DNA of 11,095 nucleotides from Candidatus Pacearchaeota archaeon CG10_big_fil_rev_8_21_14_0_10_35_13 (GTDB lineage: Archaea; Nanobdellota; Nanobdellia; Pacearchaeales; GW2011-AR1). Where the stretch lies: contig PFDC01000095.1 of assembly GCA_002763035.1 (NCBI GenBank), forward strand, positions 1 through 11,095, read 5' to 3'. Position 1 is the first letter of the stretch. Each line of letters begins with the position of its first letter. Below, piece by piece: positions 1 through 7,281 of this stretch. Position numbers and translations under genes: made by a program. The notes under the pieces were generated by a model that saw only the letters and a program-made list of their open reading frames with translations, had not been told where the DNA came from and did not search any database.

Positions 1-1002
1 TCACCAGAAGATTCAGCAACAACAACAAATAACTTAGTAAGATTCTTTTATGGAGCAACAGACAACTATGAGGCTAATAACTGCTCACTAACAAAGAAAG
101 GAGTATTAATAGGAAACAAAGGAATTAATGAAGACAATAACAGCAACTACTTCATATACACGTTAGAAAACGGACAATACACCTGGAGCATAACATGCTA
201 CGACAAAGCAGGAAATAGTAACTCAACGAGTACAAGAAGCCTAACAATTAATGGGATACTAGAAGCACAACCAGAACCAAGCAATACAAGCACTGGAAGT
301 GGTGGTAGCGGAGGAAGTGGAGGAAGCCCAGGAGAATCAGGAACAACAGAAGAGGAAGAAGTACCAAGACAAGTAGCAGCATACACAGCAACAGACAACG
401 AAATGGAAAGCGGGTATAATATCGTACTAGGAGCATCAGACGAATTATCATTTAAGATATATAAGGGTGGAACAGGAAAAGAGGTACTCTTAACAATGTA
501 CGCCTTGGGAACACACACAGCAAGGATGACCTTAGAAGGAAGCAAAGGAAAAGGAACATATACCATGACTGAAGGAGAAAATAAGAACTTTAGCCTAGAA
601 TACTCAAACGACGATTTATGGGTATTACTTAACGATATTAATGCAGGAAAAGCAGACATGACACTAAGAGTATTACAAACAGAAAAAGGAACATCAGAAA
701 CATCACCAACCACAGGAAAAGTAGTAGAAGAAGTAAACCAAGCTAATGAAGGACAGAACGGACAAGAAGTAAACAGCGAAGGACAAAATATTAGTGGAGC
801 AGCAGTCGGAGGAAGTAGCACAGGATACATAATAGCAATAATAATAGTACTTGGAGTGGTTCTAGGATACTTCATAATAAGAAGGATGAGAAAGGACGTT
901 AAAGGACTTGGAATTATAGGAACAGGAAAGAAGAAGGAAGTAGTCAATGGTAAGGCAAAAGACCAACTAGACAAGATACTTGACAAAATTGATAAGAAAT
1001 AA
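1..1002 (+). CDS. Ig-like surface protein with C-terminal membrane anchor (5' partial)
   Basis: The frame is open from the first base to the TAA at 1000-1002, giving at least 333 residues, so the true start is upstream. Residues 1-84 look like an extracellular Ig-like beta-sandwich repeat, ending in a motif around ITCYDKAGNSNST with the usual Trp-Ser-Ile-x-Cys strand. A Gly/Ser/Glu-rich linker follows (about 85-122, with GSGGSGGSGGS). A second beta-rich module (about 123-228) contains the run DLWVLLNDINAGKADMTL. A low-complexity stalk leads to one hydrophobic helix at about 275-293, then a basic RRMRK stop-transfer and a lysine-rich cytoplasmic tail. The topology is therefore outside, one membrane span, short inside tail. 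From memory, this combination of Ig-like repeats and a beta module next to a C-terminal anchor recurs in DPANN cell-envelope proteins. Role in adhesion or envelope is inferred. An internal ATG at 403 is not the start, because the coding frame continues upstream. Confidence 0.8.
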   Translation, partial: SPEDSATTTNNLVRFFYGATDNYEANNCSLTKKGVLIGNKGINEDNNSNYFIYTLENGQYTWSITCYDKAGNSNSTSTRSLTINGILEAQPEPSNTSTGSGGSGGSGGSPGESGTTEEEEVPRQVAAYTATDNEMESGYNIVLGASDELSFKIYKGGTGKEVLLTMYALGTHTARMTLEGSKGKGTYTMTEGENKNFSLEYSNDDLWVLLNDINAGKADMTLRVLQTEKGTSETSPTTGKVVEEVNQANEGQNGQEVNSEGQNISGAAVGGSSTGYIIAIIIVLGVVLGYFIIRRMRKDVKGLGIIGTGKKKEVVNGKAKDQLDKILDKIDKK

Positions 1003-1033
1003 AAAATCCCAATAATAAGAAAAGGAATAAGAA

Positions 1034-1038
1034 TTTTT
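1034..1038 (+). terminator. Weak oligo-T terminator candidate
   Basis: A run of five T lies about 32 bp after the stop of the surface-protein gene and before the Rnp2 start. Archaeal intrinsic termination can rely on oligo-T alone, but five T is short, so this is only a candidate. Confidence 0.25.
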
Positions 1039-1093
1039 CACGTTCAGAATGAAAAACCACTCAGAACAAATAAAAACTCCTAAAAAACTTAAT

Positions 1094-1375
1094 ATGCAGA
1101 AAAGACTAATACCAACACTCAGAGAAAATAAGAGGTATATATTACTGAAGGATACTGATAAGAAGAAAGTTAACGAAACAATAATGAAAATGATAGGAAT
1201 AATGGGATACGCAGAAGCAGGAGTAAAGTTTGTTAATACAAAGAAGTTCAAGAATAAAGAACTACTAGTAGCAGTTAATAGAGAGAAAATAATGAATGTA
1301 AGAGCAGCATTAACCACCGAAGGGATAAAGATAATAAAGGTAAGCGGAACGATCAAAGGATTAGTAAAAGGATAA
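1094..1375 (+). CDS. rnp2: Ribonuclease P protein component 2 (Rnp2/Pop5)
   Basis: This is a protein subunit of archaeal RNase P, which trims the 5' leader of pre-tRNA. In characterised archaea Pop5 pairs with Rpp30 and supports the catalytic RNA domain. The 93-residue product begins MQKRLIPTLRENKRYI, close to the conserved Pop5 opening (L-x-PTLRE-x-KRYI). It contains the GYAEAGVKF motif, the V-N-x-E-x-x-x-x-VRAAL motif and a terminal GTIKGL strand. I chose the ATG at 1094 because the family normally has only a few residues before PTLRE. An in-frame ATG at 1049 would add 15 residues and lies 11 bp after an oligo-T run. Neither start has a clear Shine-Dalgarno. A weak A/T box at 1068-1076 precedes 1094. 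Its position ahead of psmA and the exosome genes matches the known archaeal superoperon. Confidence 0.85.
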   Translation: MQKRLIPTLRENKRYILLKDTDKKKVNETIMKMIGIMGYAEAGVKFVNTKKFKNKELLVAVNREKIMNVRAALTTEGIKIIKVSGTIKGLVKG

Positions 1376-1377
1376 AC

Positions 1378-1385
1378 TTATAAAG
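1378..1385 (+). promoter_or_regulatory. TATA box for the 150-aa unknown gene
   Basis: TTATAAAG lies immediately after the rnp2 stop. A start of transcription about 25 bp downstream would be near 1408, giving a leader of about 42 nt before the ATG at 1450. It suggests the unknown gene can be transcribed apart from rnp2. Confidence 0.5.
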
Positions 1386-1449
1386 TAAAACACCAGAACA
1401 AAGATACTAATCTAGTAATTAATACTCAATAAGGGATAATAATCAAAAA

Positions 1450-1902
1450 ATGTTAACAATAAATTTTGAAAGTATGAAAGTTCTTGATGAAAGAACAATT
1501 GAAATAACCGGAAGATACGAAGAAAAAGAAGTGACACTCAAAGTATCAACGATAATAGCAGCGTACCTATTAGGAACAAACAAAGAAATAGTTGATAAGA
1601 TAACTTTCGGAGCAACAGAAGCACAAATAACCAATTGTTCAGAAACGAGAAAAGTAGCAGAAAAGTACCCACTTATTAACCTACCAGAAGATAAGAGAGA
1701 ACTAGAATGCCACGTACTAACAACAGAGAAGAATAACGGAAACGTAGTAATACACGCAGAAGACGACAGGCTATGCGGATGGAATAATGATTGCATAACC
1801 GTTGAGATGCCCAAAGAAATGTATGAAAAGGTGTTTGGGAATAAGAACGACATAAAAATAACCCTAACAACCAAAGAATTAATAATCAATGATAAGTACT
1901 AA
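1450..1902 (+). CDS. Unrecognised 150-aa protein between rnp2 and psmA
   Basis: I do not recognise this protein. It has 150 residues, no signal peptide and no membrane segment. It reads as a soluble alpha/beta protein: an N-terminal strand pair (ERTIEITGRY, KEVTLKVS), a helix with IIAAYLLGTNKEIVDK, and beta-rich ends (GNVVIHAED, CITVEMP, DIKITLTTKELII). It has four cysteines, at NCSE, LECHV, RLCGW and NDCIT, too scattered for an obvious zinc ribbon. Codon use is host-like (A-ending), so it is not an obvious recent arrival. It has its own TATA box and sits between rnp2 and psmA, a junction usually without an intervening gene in the archaeal exosome superoperon. A link to RNA processing or the proteasome is only guilt by position. 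A weak AGGGAT lies 13 nt before the ATG. Confidence 0.75.
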   Translation: MLTINFESMKVLDERTIEITGRYEEKEVTLKVSTIIAAYLLGTNKEIVDKITFGATEAQITNCSETRKVAEKYPLINLPEDKRELECHVLTTEKNNGNVVIHAEDDRLCGWNNDCITVEMPKEMYEKVFGNKNDIKITLTTKELIINDKY

Positions 1903-2027
1903 AACTCAGAAAAGCACACAAAAACATTTATAAACCCTCACAAATAATTAACCTAAGGAGAGAGTAAAATAAAAAAAGTAGAGATTATCAAATTCTCAAG
2001 TTAGAAATACTTTAATATTATAAAAAA
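1903..2027 (+). promoter_or_regulatory. Promoter region and leader of the psmA-exosome operon
   Basis: A strong archaeal TATA box, TTTATAAAC, spans 1927-1935, preceded by an A-rich stretch that could serve as a BRE. Transcription would start near 1957, giving a leader of about 70 nt before psmA at 2028, long for this window. An AAGGAGAGAG purine tract at 1955-1964 resembles a Shine-Dalgarno but is about 64 nt from the start, and no ORF follows it, so its role is unclear. The spacer has no other gene. Confidence 0.65.
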
Positions 2028-2747
2028 ATGGAAGCTATAGACGTACAGAATCAAGTAATGGGATACGACAGAGCAGCAACTATGTTCTCACCAGACGGAC
2101 ACCTATTACAAGTAGAATATGCAGAAAAAGCAGTAAGATGGGGAAGCGCAAGTATAGGAATGATCTGCAAGGACGGAGTAGTAATAGTATCAGACAGAAG
2201 AATAAGAGAAGAACTAATAATGGCAGAATCAGCCAATAAAATTACTGAAATAGACGAACATATAATGTCCACAGCAGCAGGAATACTATCAGACGCAAGA
2301 GTACTAATAGAACAAGCACAATTAATAGCACAACAGAACAGAATAACCTACGACACAGAAATAAACGTAGAATCAATAATTAAAGAAATAGCAAACCAAA
2401 AACAGAAATTTACACAATACGGAGGAGTAAGACCATTCGGAGCATCAGTAATGGTAGCAGGAATATCAGGAAAAACACCAAAACTCTACGTATCAGACAT
2501 CACAGGAAACTACTTCTCATACAAAGCAACAGCAATAGGAGAAAACGACCATAAGATAAAAGACCTGTTAAGAGAAGAATACAAAACAGTAAAACATGTA
2601 GACGAAGCAATAAAAATAGCATTAGGAATATTTAAAAAGATATTAGATAAAGAATATAATGAGGAAAGATTTGACGTGGCATTCATAAAAACCGCAGATA
2701 AAAAATTATCAAGAATAACAACAGAAGGATTAAAGAAATATGAGTAA
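2028..2747 (+). CDS. psmA: 20S proteasome subunit alpha
   Basis: This subunit forms the outer heptameric rings of the archaeal 20S proteasome. The rings gate substrate entry and dock ATPases such as PAN. The 239-residue length is typical. The alpha-subunit N-terminal signature is at residues 13-35 (YDRAATMFSPDGHLLQVEYA). Lys71 in ESANKI lies where the pocket lysine that binds HbYX tails of the ATPases is found. The GILSDARVLIEQA helix and the RPFGAS motif (135-140) are also conserved. A stop codon in the same frame at 2013-2015 limits the start to 2028; a later ATG at 2058 gives the shorter MGYDRA start seen in some relatives. The gene opens a tight run with SBDS and the exosome genes. The catalytic beta subunit is not in the window. 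Confidence 0.97.
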   Translation: MEAIDVQNQVMGYDRAATMFSPDGHLLQVEYAEKAVRWGSASIGMICKDGVVIVSDRRIREELIMAESANKITEIDEHIMSTAAGILSDARVLIEQAQLIAQQNRITYDTEINVESIIKEIANQKQKFTQYGGVRPFGASVMVAGISGKTPKLYVSDITGNYFSYKATAIGENDHKIKDLLREEYKTVKHVDEAIKIALGIFKKILDKEYNEERFDVAFIKTADKKLSRITTEGLKKYE

Positions 2748-3423
2748 TGTAGAAGCGAAAATAAGAATTAACGGAAAAGTATTTGGAGTAATGGTAGACT
2801 CAGATAAAGCAATAAAGCTTAAAGAAGGAAAACTCGCAGATAACGAAATAAGCGAAGTATTAGTAAGCGATGAAGTATACACAGACATAAAAAAAGGGAT
2901 GAGAGCATCAGAAGCAGAACTAGAAAACGCATTTAAGACAATAGATGTTAATGATATCGTTAAGAGAATAATTAAGAATGGAGAACTACAAATACCAACA
3001 GAGTACAAACAACAACAAAGAGAAGAAACCGTAAAGAGAGTAATCGACTTCTTAGTAAGAAACGCCATAGACGCAAAAAGCGGAAGATCATACACTAGCG
3101 AAAGAATAAAAACTGCGATGAGCGAAGCAGGAGTCAACGTCGATAACAGACCAGTAGAAGAACAAATACCAAGAATAATTGAAGCATTAAAAACAATAAT
3201 ACCAATAAAGATTGAAACAAAAAAGTTAAAGATAACAGTACCAGCAGAACATACAGGAAGAGCATACTCCCTACTAAAGGATTATAAAGAATCAGAAGAT
3301 TGGAAGAATAACGGAGACCTAGAAATAATAGCAAAAGTGCCATCAGGAATGATAATGGACTTTTACGATAAGCTTAATAAGCTAACTCACGGAGGAGCCA
3401 TAGCAGAGGAGATAAAACAATAA
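2740..3423 (+). CDS. sdo1: Ribosome maturation protein SBDS (Sdo1)
   Basis: This is the archaeal homologue of the Shwachman-Bodian-Diamond protein. In eukaryotes SBDS works with EFL1 to release the anti-association factor eIF6 from new 60S subunits. The archaeal role in large-subunit maturation is inferred from that and from its genomic link to the exosome. The 227 residues show three domains: the N-terminal SBDS fold (1-90, NGKVFGVMVDSDKAIKLKEG, KGMRASEAELENAF), a helical middle domain (about 95-155, FLVRNAIDAKSG) and a ferredoxin-like C-terminal domain (about 158-227, ending FYDKLNKLTHG). The ATG overlaps the psmA stop by 8 bp, with AAGGA 10 nt upstream, so translation is probably coupled to psmA. 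Confidence 0.97.
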   Translation: MSNVEAKIRINGKVFGVMVDSDKAIKLKEGKLADNEISEVLVSDEVYTDIKKGMRASEAELENAFKTIDVNDIVKRIIKNGELQIPTEYKQQQREETVKRVIDFLVRNAIDAKSGRSYTSERIKTAMSEAGVNVDNRPVEEQIPRIIEALKTIIPIKIETKKLKITVPAEHTGRAYSLLKDYKESEDWKNNGDLEIIAKVPSGMIMDFYDKLNKLTHGGAIAEEIKQ

Positions 3424-3424
3424 A

Positions 3425-4099
3425 ATGAATGAACAAATAAAACCCGTAGCAATACCTGGGGAGATAATCAAGACAGGAAAAGAATACCTCCCAGGAGAAT
3501 GGACAATGAGAATAGGAGACAACATAATAGCAACAAAATACGGAATAATCGATGAAAGCGGAAAATTCTTAAGAGTAATACCAGTATCAGGAATTTATAC
3601 ACCAAGAAGATCAGACTTAATAGTAGGAAGAATAACAGACATAACATTCAACGGATGGGTAGTTGACGTTGACGCACCATACTCAGCATTCTTACCATTA
3701 GCAGAATACCCAAAATTCATAAGTAGCGAAGAACTAGCAGAATACTTAGATATTGGAGACCTAATACTATGCCAAGTTAACAAAAACAAAAGAAAAGGCG
3801 TAGACTTAACAATCAAAGGAAGAGGGCTAGGAAAACTTGACGACGGAATGATAATAAAAATAAACCCTAATAAGGTACCAAGAGTAATAGGAAAAGAAGG
3901 AAGTATGGTAAGCCTAATAAAGAATTATACTAATTGTGAGATAACAGTAGGACAAAACGGAATAATATGGATTAAAGGAAAAGAATTAAAAGATGAATTA
4001 TCAACAAAGAAAGCAATAGAATTCGTAGTAGAAAAAAGTTCTGTAAACGGGCTAACAGAAATAATGAAAGAATACCTAGAAAACGGAGGAAAAAAATAA
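3425..4099 (+). CDS. rrp4: Exosome RNA-binding cap subunit Rrp4
   Basis: Rrp4 forms the RNA-binding cap of the archaeal exosome, guiding RNA 3' ends into the Rrp41-Rrp42 ring. The 224 residues carry the usual three parts. The N-terminal domain is at 8-60 (PGEIIKTGKEYLPG, VIPVSGIYTPR). The S1 domain is at about 65-130 (VGRITDITFNGWVVDV, AFLPLAEY). The KH domain is at about 140-205, with a GxxG loop at 156-159 inside VIGKEGS. The start lies one base after the SBDS stop, with a GAGGAG Shine-Dalgarno near 3406-3411. Operon order sdo1-rrp4-rrp41-rrp42 is the classic archaeal one. Confidence 0.97.
   Translation: MNEQIKPVAIPGEIIKTGKEYLPGEWTMRIGDNIIATKYGIIDESGKFLRVIPVSGIYTPRRSDLIVGRITDITFNGWVVDVDAPYSAFLPLAEYPKFISSEELAEYLDIGDLILCQVNKNKRKGVDLTIKGRGLGKLDDGMIIKINPNKVPRVIGKEGSMVSLIKNYTNCEITVGQNGIIWIKGKELKDELSTKKAIEFVVEKSSVNGLTEIMKEYLENGGKK
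4085..4090 (+). promoter_or_regulatory. Shine-Dalgarno for rrp41
   Basis: GGAGGA lies 8 nt before the rrp41 ATG, inside the last codons of rrp4. It fixes the start at 4099 and is the clearest ribosome-binding site in the operon. Similar purine tracts precede rrp4 (3405-3412), rrp42 (4811-4820) and rpoK (5647-5652). Confidence 0.65.
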
Positions 4100-4824
4100 T
4101 GGCAGATAATATTTATACTAAGAGACTCGACGGAAGAAAGATGGATGAACTAAGAAAGATGAGTGCAGAAGTAGGCGTGATACCAAACGCTGATGGAAGC
4201 GCAACATTCTCATTCGGAAGTACTGTGGCAATAGCAGCAGTATACGGACCAAAACCGTTACACCCACAACACTTACAAAATCCAAAAAAAGGAATAATAA
4301 GATGTAACTATGACCTCCTATCATTCTCAGTAACTGAAAGGAAAAGACCAGGACCATCAAGAAGAAGCCAAGAAATAAGCAGAATAATAGAATGGGCCTT
4401 AGAACCAGTACTAGGACTTGATGAGTTCCCAGGAACAGTAATTGACGTCCATCTAATGATAATACAAGCAGACGCATCAACTCGTTGCGCAGCAATAAAT
4501 GCTGCAGCAATAGCACTAGCACACGCAGGAGTGCCTATGAAAGACTTAGTATCATCAGTATCAATAGGAAAGCTTGACAAGCAACTAGTAGTAGACGTAA
4601 GTAAAGAAGAAGAAGATTACCATGAAGGAGAAGGAGCAACAGACATAGCAATGACATTTATGAGCAATAGCGATAAAGTATTAGCATTACAACTTGATGG
4701 AAAGATAACACCAGAAGGACTAAAAGAAGCAGTAAAACTGGGAAGAAAAGCAACAAAAGAAGTACATAACTTACAAGTGAAAGTGCTAAAAGAATATTTA
4801 GAGAAGACAGGAGGAGGAGACTAA
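4099..4824 (+). CDS. rrp41: Exosome catalytic subunit Rrp41
   Basis: Rrp41 is the RNase PH-fold active subunit of the archaeal exosome, a phosphorolytic 3'-5' exoribonuclease that can also add heteropolymeric tails. The 241 residues cover the whole fold, opening RLDGRKMDELRKMS and with the conserved NYDLLSFSVTERKRPGPSRR segment. Arg88-Arg89 fit the RNA/phosphate-binding pair. DASTRCAAINAAAIAL lines the phosphate site. Asp182 (in GATDIAMTF) sits where the catalytic aspartate of Sulfolobus Rrp41 is found, so the subunit should be active. The ATG overlaps the rrp4 stop by one base (TAATG). It alternates with Rrp42 in a hexameric ring. Confidence 0.97.
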   Translation: MADNIYTKRLDGRKMDELRKMSAEVGVIPNADGSATFSFGSTVAIAAVYGPKPLHPQHLQNPKKGIIRCNYDLLSFSVTERKRPGPSRRSQEISRIIEWALEPVLGLDEFPGTVIDVHLMIIQADASTRCAAINAAAIALAHAGVPMKDLVSSVSIGKLDKQLVVDVSKEEEDYHEGEGATDIAMTFMSNSDKVLALQLDGKITPEGLKEAVKLGRKATKEVHNLQVKVLKEYLEKTGGGD

Positions 4825-4826
4825 AG

Positions 4827-5666
4827 ATGGAAATATCAAACTTAACAAAGAACAGAATAAAGGAATACCTAAACAAAGGAACAAGATTTGACGGGAGAGA
4901 ACTAACAGAATTTAGAGACATAAGTATCGAAACAGGAATAAGCAATAAAGCTGAAGGATCAGCAAGAGTAAAAATAGGAAAGACAGAAGTATTAGCAGGC
5001 GTTAAGATGTCAATAAGCGAACCATATGCTGACGGCCCAGAAGACGGAACAATGATGGTAACAGTAGAATTATTACCACTATCATCACCAAATTATGAAC
5101 TAGGACCACCAAAATTCAAAGCTATAGAATTAGGAAGAATAACCGACAGAGGAATCAGGCACTCAGGATTCATTGATTTTAAGAAACTATGCATTGAAGA
5201 AGGAAAGAAAGTATGGACTATATTCATAGATATTTATTCAATAAATGATAACGGTAACTTAGTAGATGCATCAGCAATAGCAGCAGTTGCAGCATTAAGA
5301 GACGCAAAGATACCAGTAATCAACGAAGAAACAGGAAGAGTTAAGTTTGGTGAATGGACTGAAGAAAGACTCCCATTAGTAATGGAAAAAAACCCTATAA
5401 ATATTACTTTCAGCAAGATAGGAAACTCCATAATCATAGACCCAATATCAGAAGAAGAAGACTCAGCAGAATCAAGAGTTAGTGTAGGATTAATAACTTA
5501 CGATAAGAAAGTAATGATTTCATCAATTCAGAACGGAGAACCAACAGAATTTGGTATTGATGAATTAGGAAAAATATTTGATAAAGCTGAAGAAATGTAT
5601 TTAAAGCTAGGAAAAGACGTTAATAATAAAATAGAAGAAGCAATAAAGAGGAATAATAAAAAATGA
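4827..5666 (+). CDS. rrp42: Exosome non-catalytic ring subunit Rrp42
   Basis: Rrp42 is the second RNase PH-fold subunit of the archaeal exosome ring. It lacks its own active site but completes that of Rrp41 and helps bind RNA. The 279-residue length matches the family. Conserved parts seen are [13 protein letters not shown] (18-30), [17 protein letters not shown] (101-117), and [20 protein letters not shown] (138-157). Where Rrp41 has its catalytic Asp, this protein has the Rrp42-type [17 protein letters not shown] stretch. The start lies two bases after the rrp41 stop, with GGAGGAGA just upstream. Confidence 0.96.
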   Translation: MEISNLTKNRIKEYLNKGTRFDGRELTEFRDISIETGISNKAEGSARVKIGKTEVLAGVKMSISEPYADGPEDGTMMVTVELLPLSSPNYELGPPKFKAIELGRITDRGIRHSGFIDFKKLCIEEGKKVWTIFIDIYSINDNGNLVDASAIAAVAALRDAKIPVINEETGRVKFGEWTEERLPLVMEKNPINITFSKIGNSIIIDPISEEEDSAESRVSVGLITYDKKVMISSIQNGEPTEFGIDELGKIFDKAEEMYLKLGKDVNNKIEEAIKRNNKK

Positions 5667-6061
5667 TGAAGAGTCTTAAAGACGTAGAAAAAGATTATAC
5701 TAAGTACGAAGTTGCAAGGATACTTGGAGCAAGAGCATTACAAATATCAATGGACGCACCACTACTAGTAAAGATTGATAAAGACGTACTTGAAAGAATA
5801 AAATACGACCCTATAAAGATTTCCGAAATAGAATTATTATCAGAAGCATTACCAATAACTGTTAAGAGACCACTACCAAGAAGAGCAGAAGAAAAGAAGA
5901 TTAGGATTGTGGAATCAGAAGAAGACGATAAGAAGATTGAGAAGAGAGAAAGAGCAGAAGAAAAAGAAATACTTGAAAGCGGAGACATCATGGAATTAGC
6001 AAACCCTGAAGACGAAGGAAGAAACGAAGAAAAAGAAAGAGAAGAAGGAATAGAAGAATAA
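5663..6061 (+). CDS. rpoK: RNA polymerase subunit K (Rpb6/omega type) with charged tail
   Basis: RpoK is the archaeal counterpart of Rpb6 and bacterial omega, and helps assemble and hold the largest polymerase subunit. Residues 12-72 carry the family core: [48 protein letters not shown]. The core normally ends the protein soon after RRPLP. Here about 60 residues follow (73-132), almost all Glu, Lys, Arg and Asp, giving 132 aa, unusually long. The ATG overlaps the rrp42 stop (ATGA), so it belongs to the operon; a second ATG follows at once. rpoK is more often found with ribosomal protein genes than at the end of the exosome genes. Confidence 0.93.
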   Translation: MMKSLKDVEKDYTKYEVARILGARALQISMDAPLLVKIDKDVLERIKYDPIKISEIELLSEALPITVKRPLPRRAEEKKIRIVESEEDDKKIEKRERAEEKEILESGDIMELANPEDEGRNEEKEREEGIEE

Positions 6062-6099
6062 TTCTGAGAAATATAATAAGATTAATTACATTCCACAAG

Positions 6100-6107
6100 T
6101 TATAAAA
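6100..6107 (+). promoter_or_regulatory. TATA box, leaderless promoter of the coiled-coil gene
   Basis: TTATAAAA is centred about 26 bp before the ATG at 6130, so transcription is predicted to begin at or next to the start codon. No Shine-Dalgarno is present, which agrees with a leaderless mRNA. The 68-bp gap after rpoK holds nothing else. Confidence 0.7.
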
Positions 6108-6129
6108 GTCCAATAATACTAGTTCTAAC

Positions 6130-7281
6130 ATGGGAATATTTAACTTTTTCAAGAAAAAGGCGGTGGAAATAAAAGTAGAAAAGAAGAGAATAAGAGTTGA
6201 AGAACTACCAACATACATTGAAACAGAAGTTATCAGTAATGAAGAAAAACATAAACGCTTGAAGGAAGAACTAGAAGGAATAAAGAAAAGCATGGAAGAA
6301 AGTATGAAGCAAGCAGTAAAAGAACTAAAAAATTATGATCTGGAAAAAAGAAAAGAAGAAGAAAGAATAAAACTAATAGTGAAAAAGAACCTCAGCAACT
6401 ACATAGAACTATCAGAAGAACTAATAAAAAAGCTTGGAGAAGTAAACTTTGAAGATATTAACGAAGGAATAAGCAAGATAAACATAACAGTAAGAAACAC
6501 TGATAAGAGAGCACTCATGAGCTACCAAAAGGCCAATATCCTAGTAGGGAAAGAATTAGCAGCAGTTAGAGAAGTGTACAGCAAAGGAATTAATGAGTTG
6601 AACAAACACTTAGAAGAAAACAACCAAGTAATTAAAGAAAAAGAATTATTAGAAGAAGCAGAGAGGTTGTTAGAAGAAAAAGAGAAAGTAAGGAAAGAAA
6701 AAGAAAGAATAAAGAAAGTCACTATTGATGAAGAAGGAAGAATAATAAAGCTAACAGAAAATAAGGAGTTATTAAAGAAAGAGTTAGAAGAACTAATTAA
6801 TAGTGAGAAACATAAGAATAAAGAATTAATAATAAAAAAACTAATCGATAAAAATAAAGAATTAGAAGAGAATATTAAAGGAATAAGAAACCACTTAAAC
6901 CTAAAAGAATTAGCCAACACATACCACCACGACGAAAGAAAACTGGGAATAATTAAGGAATACAAGGAAAGCTTCATGAGAAAGTTCAAGGAAGAAGCAG
7001 GGAAGGACTTGAAAGCATTAGTAAAAGATGATAAGAAAGTATTATGGCACTACGAAAATATTGAAAATATTGAGAAAGAAATAAAGAAAATAATCATCCC
7101 AGAAGACGGAGTTGAAGAAAAAGAAAGAATGATTGAAGAAAACATTAAAGAAACAAACAGAACTAATAATTTAGTGGAAGAATACCACAAAGAATTAGTA
7201 AAACAAGAAAAACTAATAAAAGAAAAGTTTGAGATGATAAAGAAGATGCTGAAAGAAAGTGTGATTGTTGAAGATAACTAA
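6130..7281 (+). CDS. Charged coiled-coil protein of unknown function
   Basis: I do not recognise a named family. The 383 residues are very rich in Lys and Glu. The N-terminus (MGIFNFFKKK) is a short hydrophobic-basic patch that could touch a membrane. Long helical heptad-like stretches follow at about 36-105, 155-262 and 325-378. A less charged middle (about 106-155) reads EVNFEDINEGISKINITVRNTDKRALMSYQKAN. A segment at about 260-310 contains YHHDERKLG and VLWHYEN. There is no signal peptide, membrane helix, Walker motif or zinc knuckle, so it is not an SMC or Rad50 ATPase. It resembles a cytoplasmic scaffold or filament-like protein, but that rests only on composition. It is transcribed separately from the exosome operon and its stop overlaps that of the convergent antiporter gene. 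Confidence 0.8.
   Translation: MGIFNFFKKKAVEIKVEKKRIRVEELPTYIETEVISNEEKHKRLKEELEGIKKSMEESMKQAVKELKNYDLEKRKEEERIKLIVKKNLSNYIELSEELIKKLGEVNFEDINEGISKINITVRNTDKRALMSYQKANILVGKELAAVREVYSKGINELNKHLEENNQVIKEKELLEEAERLLEEKEKVRKEKERIKKVTIDEEGRIIKLTENKELLKKELEELINSEKHKNKELIIKKLIDKNKELEENIKGIRNHLNLKELANTYHHDERKLGIIKEYKESFMRKFKEEAGKDLKALVKDDKKVLWHYENIENIEKEIKKIIIPEDGVEEKERMIEENIKETNRTNNLVEEYHKELVKQEKLIKEKFEMIKKMLKESVIVEDN

Noticed and set aside
198..986. Long - strand ORF of 262 codons opposite the surface-protein gene
   Set aside because: It mirrors the A-ending codon bias of the + gene, producing Ser/Leu/Pro-rich low-complexity protein. The + frame has domains and a membrane anchor.
1955..1964. Small upstream ORF after the AAGGAGAGAG tract in the psmA leader
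   Set aside because: No ATG, GTG or TTG lies at a usable distance after the tract.
4118..4522. Leucine-rich - strand ORF opposite rrp41
   Set aside because: The + strand encodes a complete, conserved Rrp41; the - frame is a shadow.
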